This document shows, in pieces, positions 36,297-44,384 of a DNA stretch of 64,000 bases (its first letter is position 1; each line of letters starts with the position of its first letter). Under the pieces are notes generated by a model. The model was not told the DNA's origin, searched no databases, and saw nothing but the letters and a program-made list of their open reading frames with translations. The DNA lies in the NCBI RefSeq assembly GCF_036541425.1, contig NZ_JAZHFT010000001.1:186001-250000 (forward strand), read 5' to 3'. This DNA comes from Consotaella aegiceratis (lineage in GTDB: Bacteria > Pseudomonadota > Alphaproteobacteria > Rhizobiales > Rhizobiaceae). The position numbers and the translations under genes are program-made.

Positions 36297-36902
36297 ATGG
36301 ACAAGTTCACCACTCTGACCGGCGTCGCCGCGCCCTTGCCGATCGTCAATGTCGACACCGACATGATCATTCCGAAGGACTACCTGAAGACCATCAAGCG
36401 CACCGGTCTCGGCACCGGCCTGTTCGCCGAACTCCGCTACAAGGAGGATGGCTCGGACAACGAGGACTTCGTTCTCAACAAGCCGGCCTACAAGCAGGCC
36501 AAGATCCTGGTGGCGGGCGACAATTTCGGCTGCGGCTCGTCGCGCGAACACGCCCCCTGGGCGCTCCTCGACTTCGGCATCCGCTGCGTGATCTCGACCT
36601 CGTTCGCCGACATCTTCTACAATAACTGCTTCAAGAACGGCATCCTGCCGATCCGGGTCACGCCGGAGCAGCTCGACCTTCTGATGGACGATGCCGAGCG
36701 CGGCGCCAACGCGATCATCTCCGTCGATCTGGAGAGCCAGACCATTACCGGCCCCGACGGCGGCTCGATCACCTTCGACATCGATCCCTTCCGCAAGCAC
36801 TGCCTGCTCAACGGCCTCGACGATATCGGCCTGACCATGGAGAAGGAGACGACGATCGCCGGCTACGAGCAGCAGCTCGCCGTGAGCCGCCCCTGGGCGT
36901 GA
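36297..36902 (+). CDS. leuD: 3-isopropylmalate dehydratase small subunit
   Basis: A 201-residue subunit of the leucine-pathway isomerase that converts 2- to 3-isopropylmalate with LeuC. The N-terminus MDKFTTLTGVAAPLPIVNVDTDMIIP and the swivel-domain loop DNFGCGSSREHAPWAL (about 78-93) are diagnostic. Full length. The large subunit LeuC is not in the window, but leuB is 8.3 kb downstream on the same strand. Its stop overlaps the GTG start of a RidA-family gene (GTGA), so the two are translationally coupled. Confidence 0.96.
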   Translation: MDKFTTLTGVAAPLPIVNVDTDMIIPKDYLKTIKRTGLGTGLFAELRYKEDGSDNEDFVLNKPAYKQAKILVAGDNFGCGSSREHAPWALLDFGIRCVISTSFADIFYNNCFKNGILPIRVTPEQLDLLMDDAERGANAIISVDLESQTITGPDGGSITFDIDPFRKHCLLNGLDDIGLTMEKETTIAGYEQQLAVSRPWA

Positions 36903-37282
36903 GCCGCCAGAGGATCTCCAGCGGCTCGCCCTTCGAACAGGCGGCAGGCTATTCGCGTGCGCTGGTCCATGGCGAATGGTGCTTCGTCTCCGGTACGACC
37001 GGCTACGACTATGCCACGATGACGATGCCCGACGCGGTGGAGGCCCAAGCCGAAAACGCGCTTCGAACGATCGAGGCGGCGCTCCGTGAGGCCGGCTTTG
37101 CCGTCTCCGACGTCGTGCGGATGCGCTATCTCGTCACCGATGCGGCCTTTGCCGAGCTTCTGTTTTCGGTGACCGGCCGCTGGTTCGGCGACATCCGGCC
37201 GGCCGCGACGCTGGAGGTCTGCGGCCTGCTCAAGCCGGAGATGAAGGTCGAGATCGAGGCCACCGCGCTCCGTGCCTCGTAG
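36899..37282 (+). CDS. RidA family protein (YjgF/YER057c/UK114)
   Basis: A 127-residue RidA-superfamily protein. RidA deaminates reactive enamine/imine intermediates made by PLP enzymes. The family pattern is clear: EQAAGYSRALVHGEWCFVSGTTGYDY at the N-terminus, then VRMRYLVTD and a C-terminal LKPEMKVEIEATA. The archetypal RidA active-site Arg lies in a differently shaped C-terminus, so this is likely a Rid subfamily member of less certain activity. It is coupled to leuD by a 4-bp overlap, fitting a role in protecting branched-chain amino acid metabolism. Confidence 0.85.
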   Translation: MSRQRISSGSPFEQAAGYSRALVHGEWCFVSGTTGYDYATMTMPDAVEAQAENALRTIEAALREAGFAVSDVVRMRYLVTDAAFAELLFSVTGRWFGDIRPAATLEVCGLLKPEMKVEIEATALRAS

Positions 37283-38025
37283 GCGCCGACGCGTTCGCCG
37301 CTCTCACGCCGCGGACTGCCGCTCCGGCGGGTTGGCGGCCAGCTGACGGGCGATCGCGGTCCAGTCGAGCCCATGGGCCGGCGGCTCTTCGTTGACCGTC
37401 TTCGCCGCCTCGATCGCCGAGAGGAAATCCAGCAGCACGGCCTGTTCCAGTTCGCGCGCGTCCTGGACCAGGCAATAGATCATCACATGGAGCTGCAGCT
37501 TGCCGAAATCGGTGGTGCCGAGCGTCACCTCGGCGCCCGGACCGGAAATCTCGATGCCGTGCTTGACCGCCGTCAGGCGGTGAAACCGAGTGGCCCGATC
37601 CAGGTCCTCGGCCAACACCGCATCGGCGGCCGCCTGCATCCGCCGCATCGCTTCGGCCGCGGGAAAGGGCTCTTCCAGCGTGACGGTGAAGCGGTGCGGC
37701 GCGAACTGGCGCGGTTGCGCCTCGACGCGCACGGAGCCGGTGAGAAACAGGCTGTTGGGCAGCATCAGCATGCGGCCCGTGCCCCGGTGCCCGAGGTTGG
37801 TCGGCGGAACTTCCATCACCGTGGTGGAGAACAGGCCGTGATCGATGACCTCGCCGCGCAGCCCTTCCACCTCGATGCGGTCGCCGACCTTGAAGAGATG
37901 CCCGCCGATCCTGAGCGCCGCCCCCGCCACGCACATGATCAGCTCCTTGGTGGCCACCACGAGCGCGACCATCACCGCCGTCAGCGACAGCATAACGCTC
38001 TGGATCTGGTTCATCCAGAGGCTGA

Positions 38026-38035
38026 GCAGACAGAC
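38026..38035. repeat. 10-bp target-site duplication, left copy
   Basis: GCAGACAGAC immediately precedes the left end of the insertion element. The identical sequence follows the right end at 39309-39318. A perfect duplication indicates a recent, simple transposition event. Confidence 0.93.
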
Positions 38036-39308
38036 CAGGGCTCCGAACTCAAATGACAGCGGGTGACGGGTTGCGCAGAGACTGATTCCATGGCGTCGGT
38101 TGATTCGAGGAGCCGCCGCCATGTCGCCTACTGCCGATGCCCTGGGGCGCAAGTCGCGTCTGGCTGTTCTGCTGGAGCATTTCAGCGAGATCGAGGATCC
38201 GCGCGATGTCAGGCGGATCTATCATCCATTGCCGGAGATCCTGCTCCTCGTCGTCTGCGGGTCGATGGCCGACTGCGACGACTACGAGAACATCGCCGCC
38301 TGGGGAAAGGCGCATCTGTCGTTCCTGCGCCGCTTCCTGCCCTACGAGCATGGCGTGCCGGGCGATCGCTGGCTGACCATCCTGATGAACCGGATCAGTC
38401 CGGCGCTGTTCTCCCAGGCCTTCACCGACTGGGTGCGCGCCACCTGGCCGGAGCGGGCCGACCTCGTGGCCATCGACGGCAAGACCTCCCGCCGCAGCCA
38501 CGACAGGGGCAAGGGCCAGGCCCCGATCCACCTGGTCTCGGCCTTCGCCACCACTGGCCGGCTCGTTCTCGGCCAGGAGGCGGTGCCGGACAAGGCCAGC
38601 GAACTCGCGGCAATCCCGGTGCTCCTGGAGCGGCTTGGGGCCGAGGGCGGGCTCGAGGGGGCGCTCGTCTCCATCGACGCCATCGCCACCAACGCCACCA
38701 TCGCCAGTGCCATCCGCGCCGAGGGCGCCGATTACCTCTTGGCCGTGAAGGCCAACCAGCCGACGCTTCGGGCCGAGGTCGAAGCCTGCTTCGACGACGC
38801 CTCCTCCGGCACGATCGACACCGACATCCAGTGCGACAAGGGCCATGGCCGCATCGAGGAGCGGACCGTCCACGTGCTCCGCGAGGTCGACTGGCTCGCC
38901 GGCCAGCGCCGCTTTCCCGGCGAACTGCGCTTGCCCGACGCGGCCTGCATCGTCAAGGTGCAGAGCCGCACCCAACTGGCCGACCGCAGTCGCTTCGACA
39001 CCCGCTACTTCATCTCCTCCGCCGCCCTCTCCGCCCCCAAGGCGGCCGAGGCCGTGCGCGGCCATTGGGCCATCGAGAACCGGCTTCACTGGGTGCTCGA
39101 CGTCACCTTCGCCGACGATCAATCCCGCCTCAGAAAGGGCCACGGCGCCAAGAATATGGCCGTCGTCCGCCACTTCGCCCTCAACCTCATCCGCAGCGCA
39201 ACCGACAAGAACTCCCTGAAAACCCGCCGTAAACTCGCAGGATGGTCGACAGACTACCTCGCCGAACTCCTCACATCATCCATTCAGTAATTTGGATTCG
39301 GAGCCCTG
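38036..39308 (+). mobile_element. ISAs1-family insertion sequence, complete, 1273 bp
   Basis: The element is bounded by terminal inverted repeats whose first 12 bases are identical, CAGGGCTCCGAA (38036-38047, and in reverse complement at 39297-39308). Similarity extends a further 10 positions (CAAAT shared). It carries one intact transposase gene and is flanked by perfect 10-bp duplications. All parts needed for movement appear intact. It has landed in an MscS-type channel gene. Confidence 0.93.
38121..39290 (+). CDS. ISAs1-family DDE transposase
   Basis: A 389-residue transposase. The family's N-terminal domain shows HFSEIEDPRDVRRIYHPLPE and MADCDDYENIAAWG. The catalytic core starts with VAIDGKTSRRS (first acidic residue), followed by SIDAIATN, and ends with HWAIENRLHWVLDVTFADDQ, containing the C-terminal glutamate. 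The ATG at 38121 has GAGGAG upstream; an upstream TTG at 38100 is in frame. No frameshift or stop was seen, so it is probably active. It reads opposite to the disrupted channel gene. Confidence 0.95.
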   Translation: MSPTADALGRKSRLAVLLEHFSEIEDPRDVRRIYHPLPEILLLVVCGSMADCDDYENIAAWGKAHLSFLRRFLPYEHGVPGDRWLTILMNRISPALFSQAFTDWVRATWPERADLVAIDGKTSRRSHDRGKGQAPIHLVSAFATTGRLVLGQEAVPDKASELAAIPVLLERLGAEGGLEGALVSIDAIATNATIASAIRAEGADYLLAVKANQPTLRAEVEACFDDASSGTIDTDIQCDKGHGRIEERTVHVLREVDWLAGQRRFPGELRLPDAACIVKVQSRTQLADRSRFDTRYFISSAALSAPKAAEAVRGHWAIENRLHWVLDVTFADDQSRLRKGHGAKNMAVVRHFALNLIRSATDKNSLKTRRKLAGWSTDYLAELLTSSIQ

Positions 39309-39318
39309 GCAGACAGAC
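39309..39318. repeat. 10-bp target-site duplication, right copy
   Basis: GCAGACAGAC, identical to 38026-38035. Deleting the element plus one copy restores the channel reading frame. Confidence 0.93.
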
Positions 39319-39686
39319 GGCGAGCAGGCCATTGGTGATGGCGCGGATCAGGAAGTTGCGCCGCCGCTTGAGAATAGGATCGGCGCTGCGCCCGGCCAGC
39401 CATTCGGCCGCCATGCGGACGGCGAAGATCACGAGCGCCACGCCGACGCTGAGCGCGAGGTTGCGAGCGGCGGCTTCGCTGAGGAAATCGGACACGGACG
39501 AAAGCTCCGGAATGCAAGCGGACGACGGCCGCGGTACGCCCGCACCATCGACAGCAGACGCGGATGGAGCTGGCGCATTCATGCGACATCAAGGTTAAAA
39601 GCCCGTTGACGAACGGGGCGGGGCGGAGCCGATCCCATCGGTCCGTCCTGAGCGCTGCTCACACACTCCAGGAGAAAGGAAAAATC

Positions 39687-40082
39687 ATGGCGAAGATGGT
39701 CCATTCGATGATTCGGGTGCTCGATGAAGCGCGCTCGGTCCAGTTCTACGCAAGTGCCTTCGGGCTGGAGGTCGCCGGCCGCTTCGATTTCGACGACTTC
39801 GCGCTGATCTATCTGAAGAACGAGGAGAGCGGGTTCGAGTTGGAGCTGACCGTCAACCAGGGGCGGAGCGAGCCCTACAGCCTCGGCGACGGCTACGGCC
39901 ATCTCGCCGTCACCGTCGCAGACCTCGCCGCCGAGCACGCCCGCATGATGCAGGCCGGCCTCGCACCCGGCGATATCAAGGAGATGCGCCATCGCGGCCA
40001 GCCGATGGCGCGCTTCTTCTTCATCACCGATCCGGACGGCTACAAGACCGAGGTGATCGAGGCGTCCGGCCGCTTCGCCTGA
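39687..40082 (+). CDS. VOC family protein, glyoxalase I-like
   Basis: A 131-residue vicinal-oxygen-chelate protein resembling lactoylglutathione lyase. Two beta-alpha-beta-beta-beta modules are visible: MVHSMIRVLDEARSVQFYASAFGLEV and YGHLAVTVADLAAEHARM. Likely metal ligands are H5 (VHSMIRV), E52 (FELELTV), H73 (GYGHLAV) and E124 (KTEVIEA), the spacing expected of glyoxalase I, which removes methylglyoxal with glutathione. The ATG at 39687 follows GGAGAAAGG; the longer frame has no domain upstream. Single gene, convergent with the methyltransferase. Confidence 0.85.
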   Translation: MAKMVHSMIRVLDEARSVQFYASAFGLEVAGRFDFDDFALIYLKNEESGFELELTVNQGRSEPYSLGDGYGHLAVTVADLAAEHARMMQAGLAPGDIKEMRHRGQPMARFFFITDPDGYKTEVIEASGRFA

Positions 40083-40094
40083 CCCGGCGCCCGG

Positions 40095-40985
40095 TCAGGA
40101 GACCGGATCGTAGGAGAGGCTCCAGTCCGGCGACCACAGCCAGCAGCGGTTCGGATCGGCCCGCTGCTTCCAGACCAGGCTCTGGACGAACTCCACCGTC
40201 CTGGCGCGGAAGGCGTTGCGCAGGCGCTCGACCGCCTCCTCCGAATCCCTTCCCGCCGGCCCCTCGGCATGAATGAAATAGGCCGGGCAGATGTGCGCGG
40301 CGCGAAAGCCTTCGTTTGCCCGTTCGATGAGGAAGGCGCCGCCGTGGCGGGAAAAGCGCGGGCCGGCCGGCCGCATCGGCTCACCTGGAACGCCGAGCGG
40401 CAGGACCAGGCGGCCGCCAGGCGCGAGGTTTTCGATCCAGGCCGGCGGCGGCGCCGATACGGCGAAATTGACATAGATGCGCGTGGCTTCGACCTCGGGC
40501 CACCGCGCTGCATCGCCGACGATCACTTCGACATTCGCGAGGTCGGCGAGCGCCGCCTTGGCGATGTGTCCGAACACCGGATCGATCTCGACCGCGACGA
40601 CGCGGCCTCGCGGCCCGACGAGATGCGCCAGAATGGCGCTGTAATAGCCGGTGCCGGCGCCCAGGTGGATCACGGTCTGGCCCGGCTCGGGCGCCAGGGC
40701 GTGGAGCAGGCGTGCATGCAGCGACGGCCCGCCGTTGTTGACACCGCGCGACGGCGACAGCGCGAAGAGCACGTCCTGATAGACGTAGACGGGATCGTTG
40801 GCGGGCAATGGCCGTGCGCCTCCCGCCGCGATGTCGGAGATCTGCCAGGGATCGGAGCCCAGAAAACGCTCGCGCCGCACGGCGGCAAACGCCTCCTCCA
40901 GCCGTCGATTATCGGTTGCCCCGGCCAGGCCCAGCATCTGGCGTGCGAAGGCGCGCCGGACGATCAGCAACTCTTCCTCGGTCAT
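40095..40985 (-). CDS. Protein-L-isoaspartate O-methyltransferase-like protein
   Basis: A 296-residue SAM-dependent methyltransferase of the PCMT superfamily. Motif I is VIHLGAGTGYYSAILAHLVG (about 107-126), followed by VVAVEIDP and VIVGDAARWP. The upstream PCMT-like NNGGPSLHARLLHALAPEPGQ replaces the usual SxPxM motif, so repair of isoaspartate is not certain. An extra C-terminal region (about 200-296) is present compared with the 210-residue Pcm enzyme. The ATG at 40985 begins the helical N-terminus (TEEELLIVRRAFARQML). Single gene near the FosA-GNAT gene on the same strand. Confidence 0.75.
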   Translation of the reverse strand: MTEEELLIVRRAFARQMLGLAGATDNRRLEEAFAAVRRERFLGSDPWQISDIAAGGARPLPANDPVYVYQDVLFALSPSRGVNNGGPSLHARLLHALAPEPGQTVIHLGAGTGYYSAILAHLVGPRGRVVAVEIDPVFGHIAKAALADLANVEVIVGDAARWPEVEATRIYVNFAVSAPPPAWIENLAPGGRLVLPLGVPGEPMRPAGPRFSRHGGAFLIERANEGFRAAHICPAYFIHAEGPAGRDSEEAVERLRNAFRARTVEFVQSLVWKQRADPNRCWLWSPDWSLSYDPVS

Positions 40986-41007
40986 CGTACTGCCTGGCCG
41001 CCCATTC

Positions 41008-41907
41008 TCAGCGGTTGATAAGTCTTTCCATATATTTAGCAGTATCCTGCAACGGCTTGAAGCCGAATCTGGCATAGAGCTCATGCGCGTCGCCGGTGGC
41101 CAGCATCCAGCGACCGACGGCGCGAAGTTGGGGATGGTCGAGCGCCGTTTCGATCAGCCACGTCCCGATGCCCCGGCCACGATGGCTCGCCAGGACGAAG
41201 ACATCCGACAAATAGGCGAGGCGGGCGCCATCGGAGAGGATCCGGGCGAAGCCGACCTGCCGGCCGCTTTCCTCCTCGTAGAGGCCCAGCACCATGGATC
41301 CGGCAATGGCGCATTCCACCAGGGCGCGCTCGATGCCGGGCGACCAATAGGCCTCCTGCGACAGAAACCGCCAGATCATGTCGATGTCGAGACGCCGGCG
41401 GTCGGTGCTGATCAGATGGCCGTCGCGGCGCCACTCGTGGATCGGACTTGCGGCTTGAGGCGCCTGAATCATCGGATGGGCTCGATCGTCGTTGAAGATC
41501 TCGCGCCCTGGCCGGGGATGAGCGCGGTAGTGGGCGAGCCGCGAAGCGAGCGAGCCCACATGCAACTCCAGCTTATGCCCGTCCGGGTCGAGGAAATAGA
41601 GGGAATCGCCCTCGCTGCGGTTGTCCTTCCAGAGTTCGGCCCTCCGGCAAATGCGCTCGCCCAACGCCTCGAATGCATCCGGTTCCACCGTGAAGGCAAT
41701 GTGGGTATAGTCGGGATGCGGCTCGCGGCGCGCCGCCTCGTCGACCGATAGGCACAGCCACAGCGGCCCGGCCTCCAGATAGGCGCCCTCCTCCCATCGC
41801 GCGCGCAACGCGCAGCCCAGGACGTCGCGATAGAAGGCGACCGCACGTTCGAGATCGCTGACGGCGAGCGTGATGTGATTGAGGCCGGAGATTCGAGCGA
41901 AGGTCAT
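41008..41907 (-). CDS. FosA-like fosfomycin glutathione transferase fused to a GNAT domain
   Basis: A 299-residue two-domain protein. Residues 1-140 are a close FosA match: metal ligands H11, H69 and E114, plus T13, K94, S98, Y104 and R123 at the positions of FosA T9, K90, S94, Y100 and R119, within WKDNRSEGDS and FLDPDGHKLELHVG. FosA opens the fosfomycin epoxide with glutathione. Residues about 168-299 are a GNAT acetyltransferase (LSDVFVLASHRGRGIGTWLIE; LYARFGFKPL). No stop codon separates them. A separate start at residue 146 is possible but lacks a good ribosome site. The start overlaps the TM2 gene stop (ATGA). Confidence 0.85.
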   Translation of the reverse strand: MTFARISGLNHITLAVSDLERAVAFYRDVLGCALRARWEEGAYLEAGPLWLCLSVDEAARREPHPDYTHIAFTVEPDAFEALGERICRRAELWKDNRSEGDSLYFLDPDGHKLELHVGSLASRLAHYRAHPRPGREIFNDDRAHPMIQAPQAASPIHEWRRDGHLISTDRRRLDIDMIWRFLSQEAYWSPGIERALVECAIAGSMVLGLYEEESGRQVGFARILSDGARLAYLSDVFVLASHRGRGIGTWLIETALDHPQLRAVGRWMLATGDAHELYARFGFKPLQDTAKYMERLINR

Positions 41908-42302
41908 CGATCGGCGGTTTCCAAGGATTGCCGAATGGCCGCGTTTCGCTCCCTCAGCAACCCTGGAATCAGAAACAGGTCGAGCACGTACCAGGTCACG
42001 GCAGGGACGATCAGCAGCGAGCGAAGGCCGGTCGGGACGGACGCAAAGGCCAGGACGAAAGTCGCAGCACTCAGCCCGAGCTGCAACTTGGCCGAGCGAT
42101 GGTAGCCCAGATAGAAGCGGTGAAGCCCCAGATAGCCTCCACCTCCCAAAAGGTGCAGCGCATAGGCGATCCAGATCGACTTCAGATAAGAAGCCGCGCG
42201 CGGATCGCGATCGGGCCTCTCTGGTTCGCGAGAACGGCGGAGTTCGGAGGATGGTTCGATCGGCTCGCCCTCGGGCGAACGTCGGATGGAGGGTACGCGC
42301 AT
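41904..42302 (-). CDS. TM2 domain membrane protein
   Basis: A 132-residue protein with a charged, probably disordered N-terminus of about 35 residues rich in Arg, Glu and Pro, then a TM2 domain: helix IWIAYALHLLGGGGYLGLHRFYLGY, a short polar turn, and LGLSAATFVLAFASV. A further helix ends at WYVLDLFLIPGLL. TM2 proteins are of unknown function. The ATG at 42302 is preferred; the frame opens further to a GTG at 42383. Its stop overlaps the FosA-GNAT start, so the two are translated together. Confidence 0.78.
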   Translation of the reverse strand: MRVPSIRRSPEGEPIEPSSELRRSREPERPDRDPRAASYLKSIWIAYALHLLGGGGYLGLHRFYLGYHRSAKLQLGLSAATFVLAFASVPTGLRSLLIVPAVTWYVLDLFLIPGLLRERNAAIRQSLETADR

Positions 42303-42457
42303 CGGACCGATTTCTCCGCCGGCGAGTATGCCGACCCGATCGATCCGGTGGACCGACGTCGAGACCTCGCAACACCCCGCCACCTAGCGTCCGGCAACCG
42401 CGCGTAAAGCGGATCGTCGGCCGGCGGCGGGGACGATTGGAACCGGGTTTCCGGCCG

Positions 42458-42838
42458 CTAAAGCTTTCCCATGTCCTTCAGGGCGGCGCGATAGGCATAT
42501 TCGGCCTCGCGCTCGTCAAGCTTGGTCGGCAGGCCATGATCGAGCATGGGGAAGTCAGCGTAGAACAGGGCGTCGAAACGCAGACGGCCGAACCCCCGCC
42601 CGGGTCGCGGCTCACGCCTCGTCACCGGCTTCGGCGCTTCGACGGCGGGCTCTTCGTCGAGCGGATCGATTTCGACGATGGATGCGCCTCTGGCCTTGCG
42701 CGCTTTCAGCGTTTCCTGATCGGGGCGGGCACGAGCGATCGCGCGGCCGTCGCGCATGATGTCGACCGCCTTGCCCTCCTTGAGGGCCGCCAGCATCTGA
42801 AAGGTGTTCAGCCCGGGCCCAACGCCGCCGATCGCCAT
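42458..42838 (-). CDS. Hypothetical protein, relative of the FDP-repeat protein N-terminal region
   Basis: A 126-residue protein with no known domain. The N-terminus (GVGPGLNTFQMLAALKEGKA) looks structured, the middle is charged (TLKARKARGASIVEIDPLDEEP), and the end has RLRFDALFYADFPML followed by EREAEYAYRAALKDMGKL. The motif R-F-D-[AS]-L-F-x-A-D-[FL]-P, followed by an A-Y-R segment, also occurs in the acidic repeat protein at 46335-47597 (RFDSLFLADLPLP, MSAYRTILDD), so the two are likely distant relatives. It stands alone. Function unknown; the coding call rests on clean length, codon character and the shared motif. Confidence 0.65.
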   Translation of the reverse strand: MAIGGVGPGLNTFQMLAALKEGKAVDIMRDGRAIARARPDQETLKARKARGASIVEIDPLDEEPAVEAPKPVTRREPRPGRGFGRLRFDALFYADFPMLDHGLPTKLDEREAEYAYRAALKDMGKL

Positions 42839-42929
42839 CGCCTTTCCTCCAATCGTCCGGAAAGGCTACGGGAATCGGCTTAACGCCCGATTGACGGCAG
42901 CGGCGGGCCGTACCTGCCGATGTGCGAGG

Positions 42930-42956
42930 CCCGCCGCTCGAAGGGAGAGCGGCGGG
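42930..42956. terminator. Stable 10-bp hairpin
   Basis: CCCGCCGCTC and GAGCGGCGGG form a perfect stem with a 7-base loop (GAAGGGA), between the fasciclin gene end and the start of the 126-residue gene. It is probably the transcript end of the fasciclin gene, without a T-run. Confidence 0.45.
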
Positions 42957-43079
42957 TCCGAAGGGCTCGCCGGCCGATCGGAGCCGACCATGAGAGGGCG
43001 GGCGGTTCATGGTGGCCCATCTTGTCGTCCGCCGGGTCCCCGATCCGATTGCCGTCGGGCACCCGCGCGGCCGGCCGGG

Positions 43080-43658
43080 TCAGCCCATCTTGGGCATCAG
43101 GACGCTGTCGATGACGTGCACGACGCCGTTCTTCTGCATCACGTCGGGCGTCTGGATGACGGCGCCGCCGCCGGATTCGTCGATGACTACGAGCTTGTCG
43201 CCATCCATCTTGACCGTGATGGGCGATCCCTCGACAGTAGTGAGGTGCATCTCGCCGTTCATCTTCACCTCATCCATCAGCTTCTTGGCCGTATAGGTGC
43301 CGGGAACGACGTGGTAGGTCAGGATGCCGGTCAGCATCTCCTTGTTCTCGGGCATCATCACCTTGTCGACGGTGCCGGCCGGCAACTTGTCGAAGGCGCT
43401 ATTGGTCGGCGCAAAGACGGTGAAAGGACCTTCGCCGTTCAGGGTATCGACCAGGCCGGCGGCTTTGACCGTGGCGACCAGCGTCGTCAGGTTGTCGGCA
43501 TTCGGCGCGTTTTCGGCGATCGTCTTGTTGGCGTACATCGGCGCGCCGCCGACCATCATGGAATCCTGCGCGGACGCGCTGCCGGTGGCGGCCAGGGCGC
43601 CGATGGACAGGCTGCATGCGGCGGCGAACGTCATGATCGTCTTCGACATCTTCGGCAT
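43080..43658 (-). CDS. Secreted fasciclin (FAS1) domain protein
   Basis: A 192-residue exported protein. The signal peptide ends near residue 30 (SASA). One FAS1 domain covers about 47-190, with the H1 motif TLNGEGPFTVFAPTNSAFDKLP and the H2-like VVHVIDSVLMP at the end, plus YHVVPG in between. FAS1 domains mediate adhesion or protein contacts. It is divergent from an ECF sigma/anti-sigma pair, as in the mycobacterial SigK-RskA system, whose targets are fasciclin proteins MPT70/MPT83. An ECF-like promoter is seen upstream (GCATCC-N16-CGTATC). The ATG follows AAGGAG. Confidence 0.92.
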   Translation of the reverse strand: MPKMSKTIMTFAAACSLSIGALAATGSASAQDSMMVGGAPMYANKTIAENAPNADNLTTLVATVKAAGLVDTLNGEGPFTVFAPTNSAFDKLPAGTVDKVMMPENKEMLTGILTYHVVPGTYTAKKLMDEVKMNGEMHLTTVEGSPITVKMDGDKLVVIDESGGGAVIQTPDVMQKNGVVHVIDSVLMPKMG

Positions 43659-43705
43659 GATGGGTCTCCTTCCGTTTGAGCCTCCGTTGGGAGGGGTCGG
43701 CAGCA

Positions 43706-43733
43706 GATACGGAGGCTTTTCCCCGTCGGATGC
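43706..43733 (-). promoter_or_regulatory. Candidate ECF-sigma promoter of the fasciclin gene
   Basis: Read on the minus strand, GCATCC (43728-43733), a 16-bp spacer and CGTATC (43706-43711) form an ECF-type -35/-10 pair 47 bp upstream of the fasciclin ATG. Recognition by the adjacent sigma factor is inferred from gene order. Confidence 0.5.
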
Positions 43734-43799
43734 AGCGCTCTTCCAAAAAAATATCGACGACTTTTTCTGAAACGATTCTTGACCGAACGGCTTTCCTCC

Positions 43800-44384
43800 A
43801 TGCGCCAATGCTTCGGAAACCCGCTTGTGTCTCAGAGTTCATCCCGCGCGGAACTGGTCAGCCTGCTTCGAAAGATCGCCAACGGGGATCGCGCAGCTTT
43901 GCGCGCGCTCTACGAGCGCACATCGGCAAAGCTCTTCGGCATCTGCGTGCGCGTGCTGCCTGATCGCGAAGAGGCGGAGGACGTCCTGCAGGAGGTCTAT
44001 CTGACGATCTGGAACAAGGCCGGCAGCTTCGATCCGTCACGGGCCAGCCCCATCACATGGCTTGCGACCATCGCCCGCAACCGCGCCATCGACCGGCTGC
44101 GTTCGCTCGGTGCAAGGGGCCATGGCCGGCCGATCGAGGACGCCGACCAGATCGGTGACGATTCGCCCGATCCGCTCGCCGGGCTCCAGCACGCCCAGGA
44201 GACCGAGCGTCTCCACGACTGTCTCAAAAGCCTCGATCAGCGAGCCCGGATCTCGATCGGTGCAGCCTATTTCGGCGGGCTCACCTATCAGGAGCTGGCG
44301 AACCGGGCCGCGATGCCGCTCGGTACGATAAAGAGCGTCATCCGCCGGGCCCTGATCAAGCTCAAAGGGTGTCTCGAGTCATGA
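43800..44384 (+). CDS. ECF RNA polymerase sigma factor, SigK-like
   Basis: A 194-residue extracytoplasmic-function sigma factor. Region 2 covers about 25-95 (ALYERTSAKLFGICVRVL, EEAEDVLQEVYLTIWNKA, WLATIARNRAIDRLRS). Region 4 covers about 135-190 (YFGGLTYQELANRAAMPLGTIKSVIRRAL). The short linker and the downstream RskA-type anti-sigma factor place it in the SigK/ECF19-like group. The start is uncertain: a TTG at 43779, an ATG at 43800 and a GTG at 43827 share the frame. Its stop overlaps the anti-sigma start (ATGA). It probably transcribes the divergent fasciclin gene. Confidence 0.88.
   Translation: MRQCFGNPLVSQSSSRAELVSLLRKIANGDRAALRALYERTSAKLFGICVRVLPDREEAEDVLQEVYLTIWNKAGSFDPSRASPITWLATIARNRAIDRLRSLGARGHGRPIEDADQIGDDSPDPLAGLQHAQETERLHDCLKSLDQRARISIGAAYFGGLTYQELANRAAMPLGTIKSVIRRALIKLKGCLES

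Larger units (their letters stand above)
37304..39582 (-). pseudogene. MscS-type mechanosensitive channel gene split by an insertion sequence
   Basis: The coding sequence is in two pieces: the N-terminal part at 39319-39582 (88 codons) and the C-terminal part at 37304-38035. Between them lies a complete insertion element with one copy of the target duplication. Joining the pieces gives one frame across the junction (TNGLLAVCLLSLWMNQ) and a 331-residue small-conductance mechanosensitive channel: a hydrophobic N-terminal region, then the MscS beta domain with FKVGDRIEVEGLRGEVIDHGL and the MLMLPNSLFL segment. As it stands the channel cannot be made full length. Confidence 0.88.

Noticed and set aside
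41008..42375. A 455-residue frame joining TM2-region sequence, FosA and GNAT
   Set aside because: The FosA domain starts at the ATG at 41907, which overlaps the TM2 stop; the upstream part is antisense or out of frame for any known domain.
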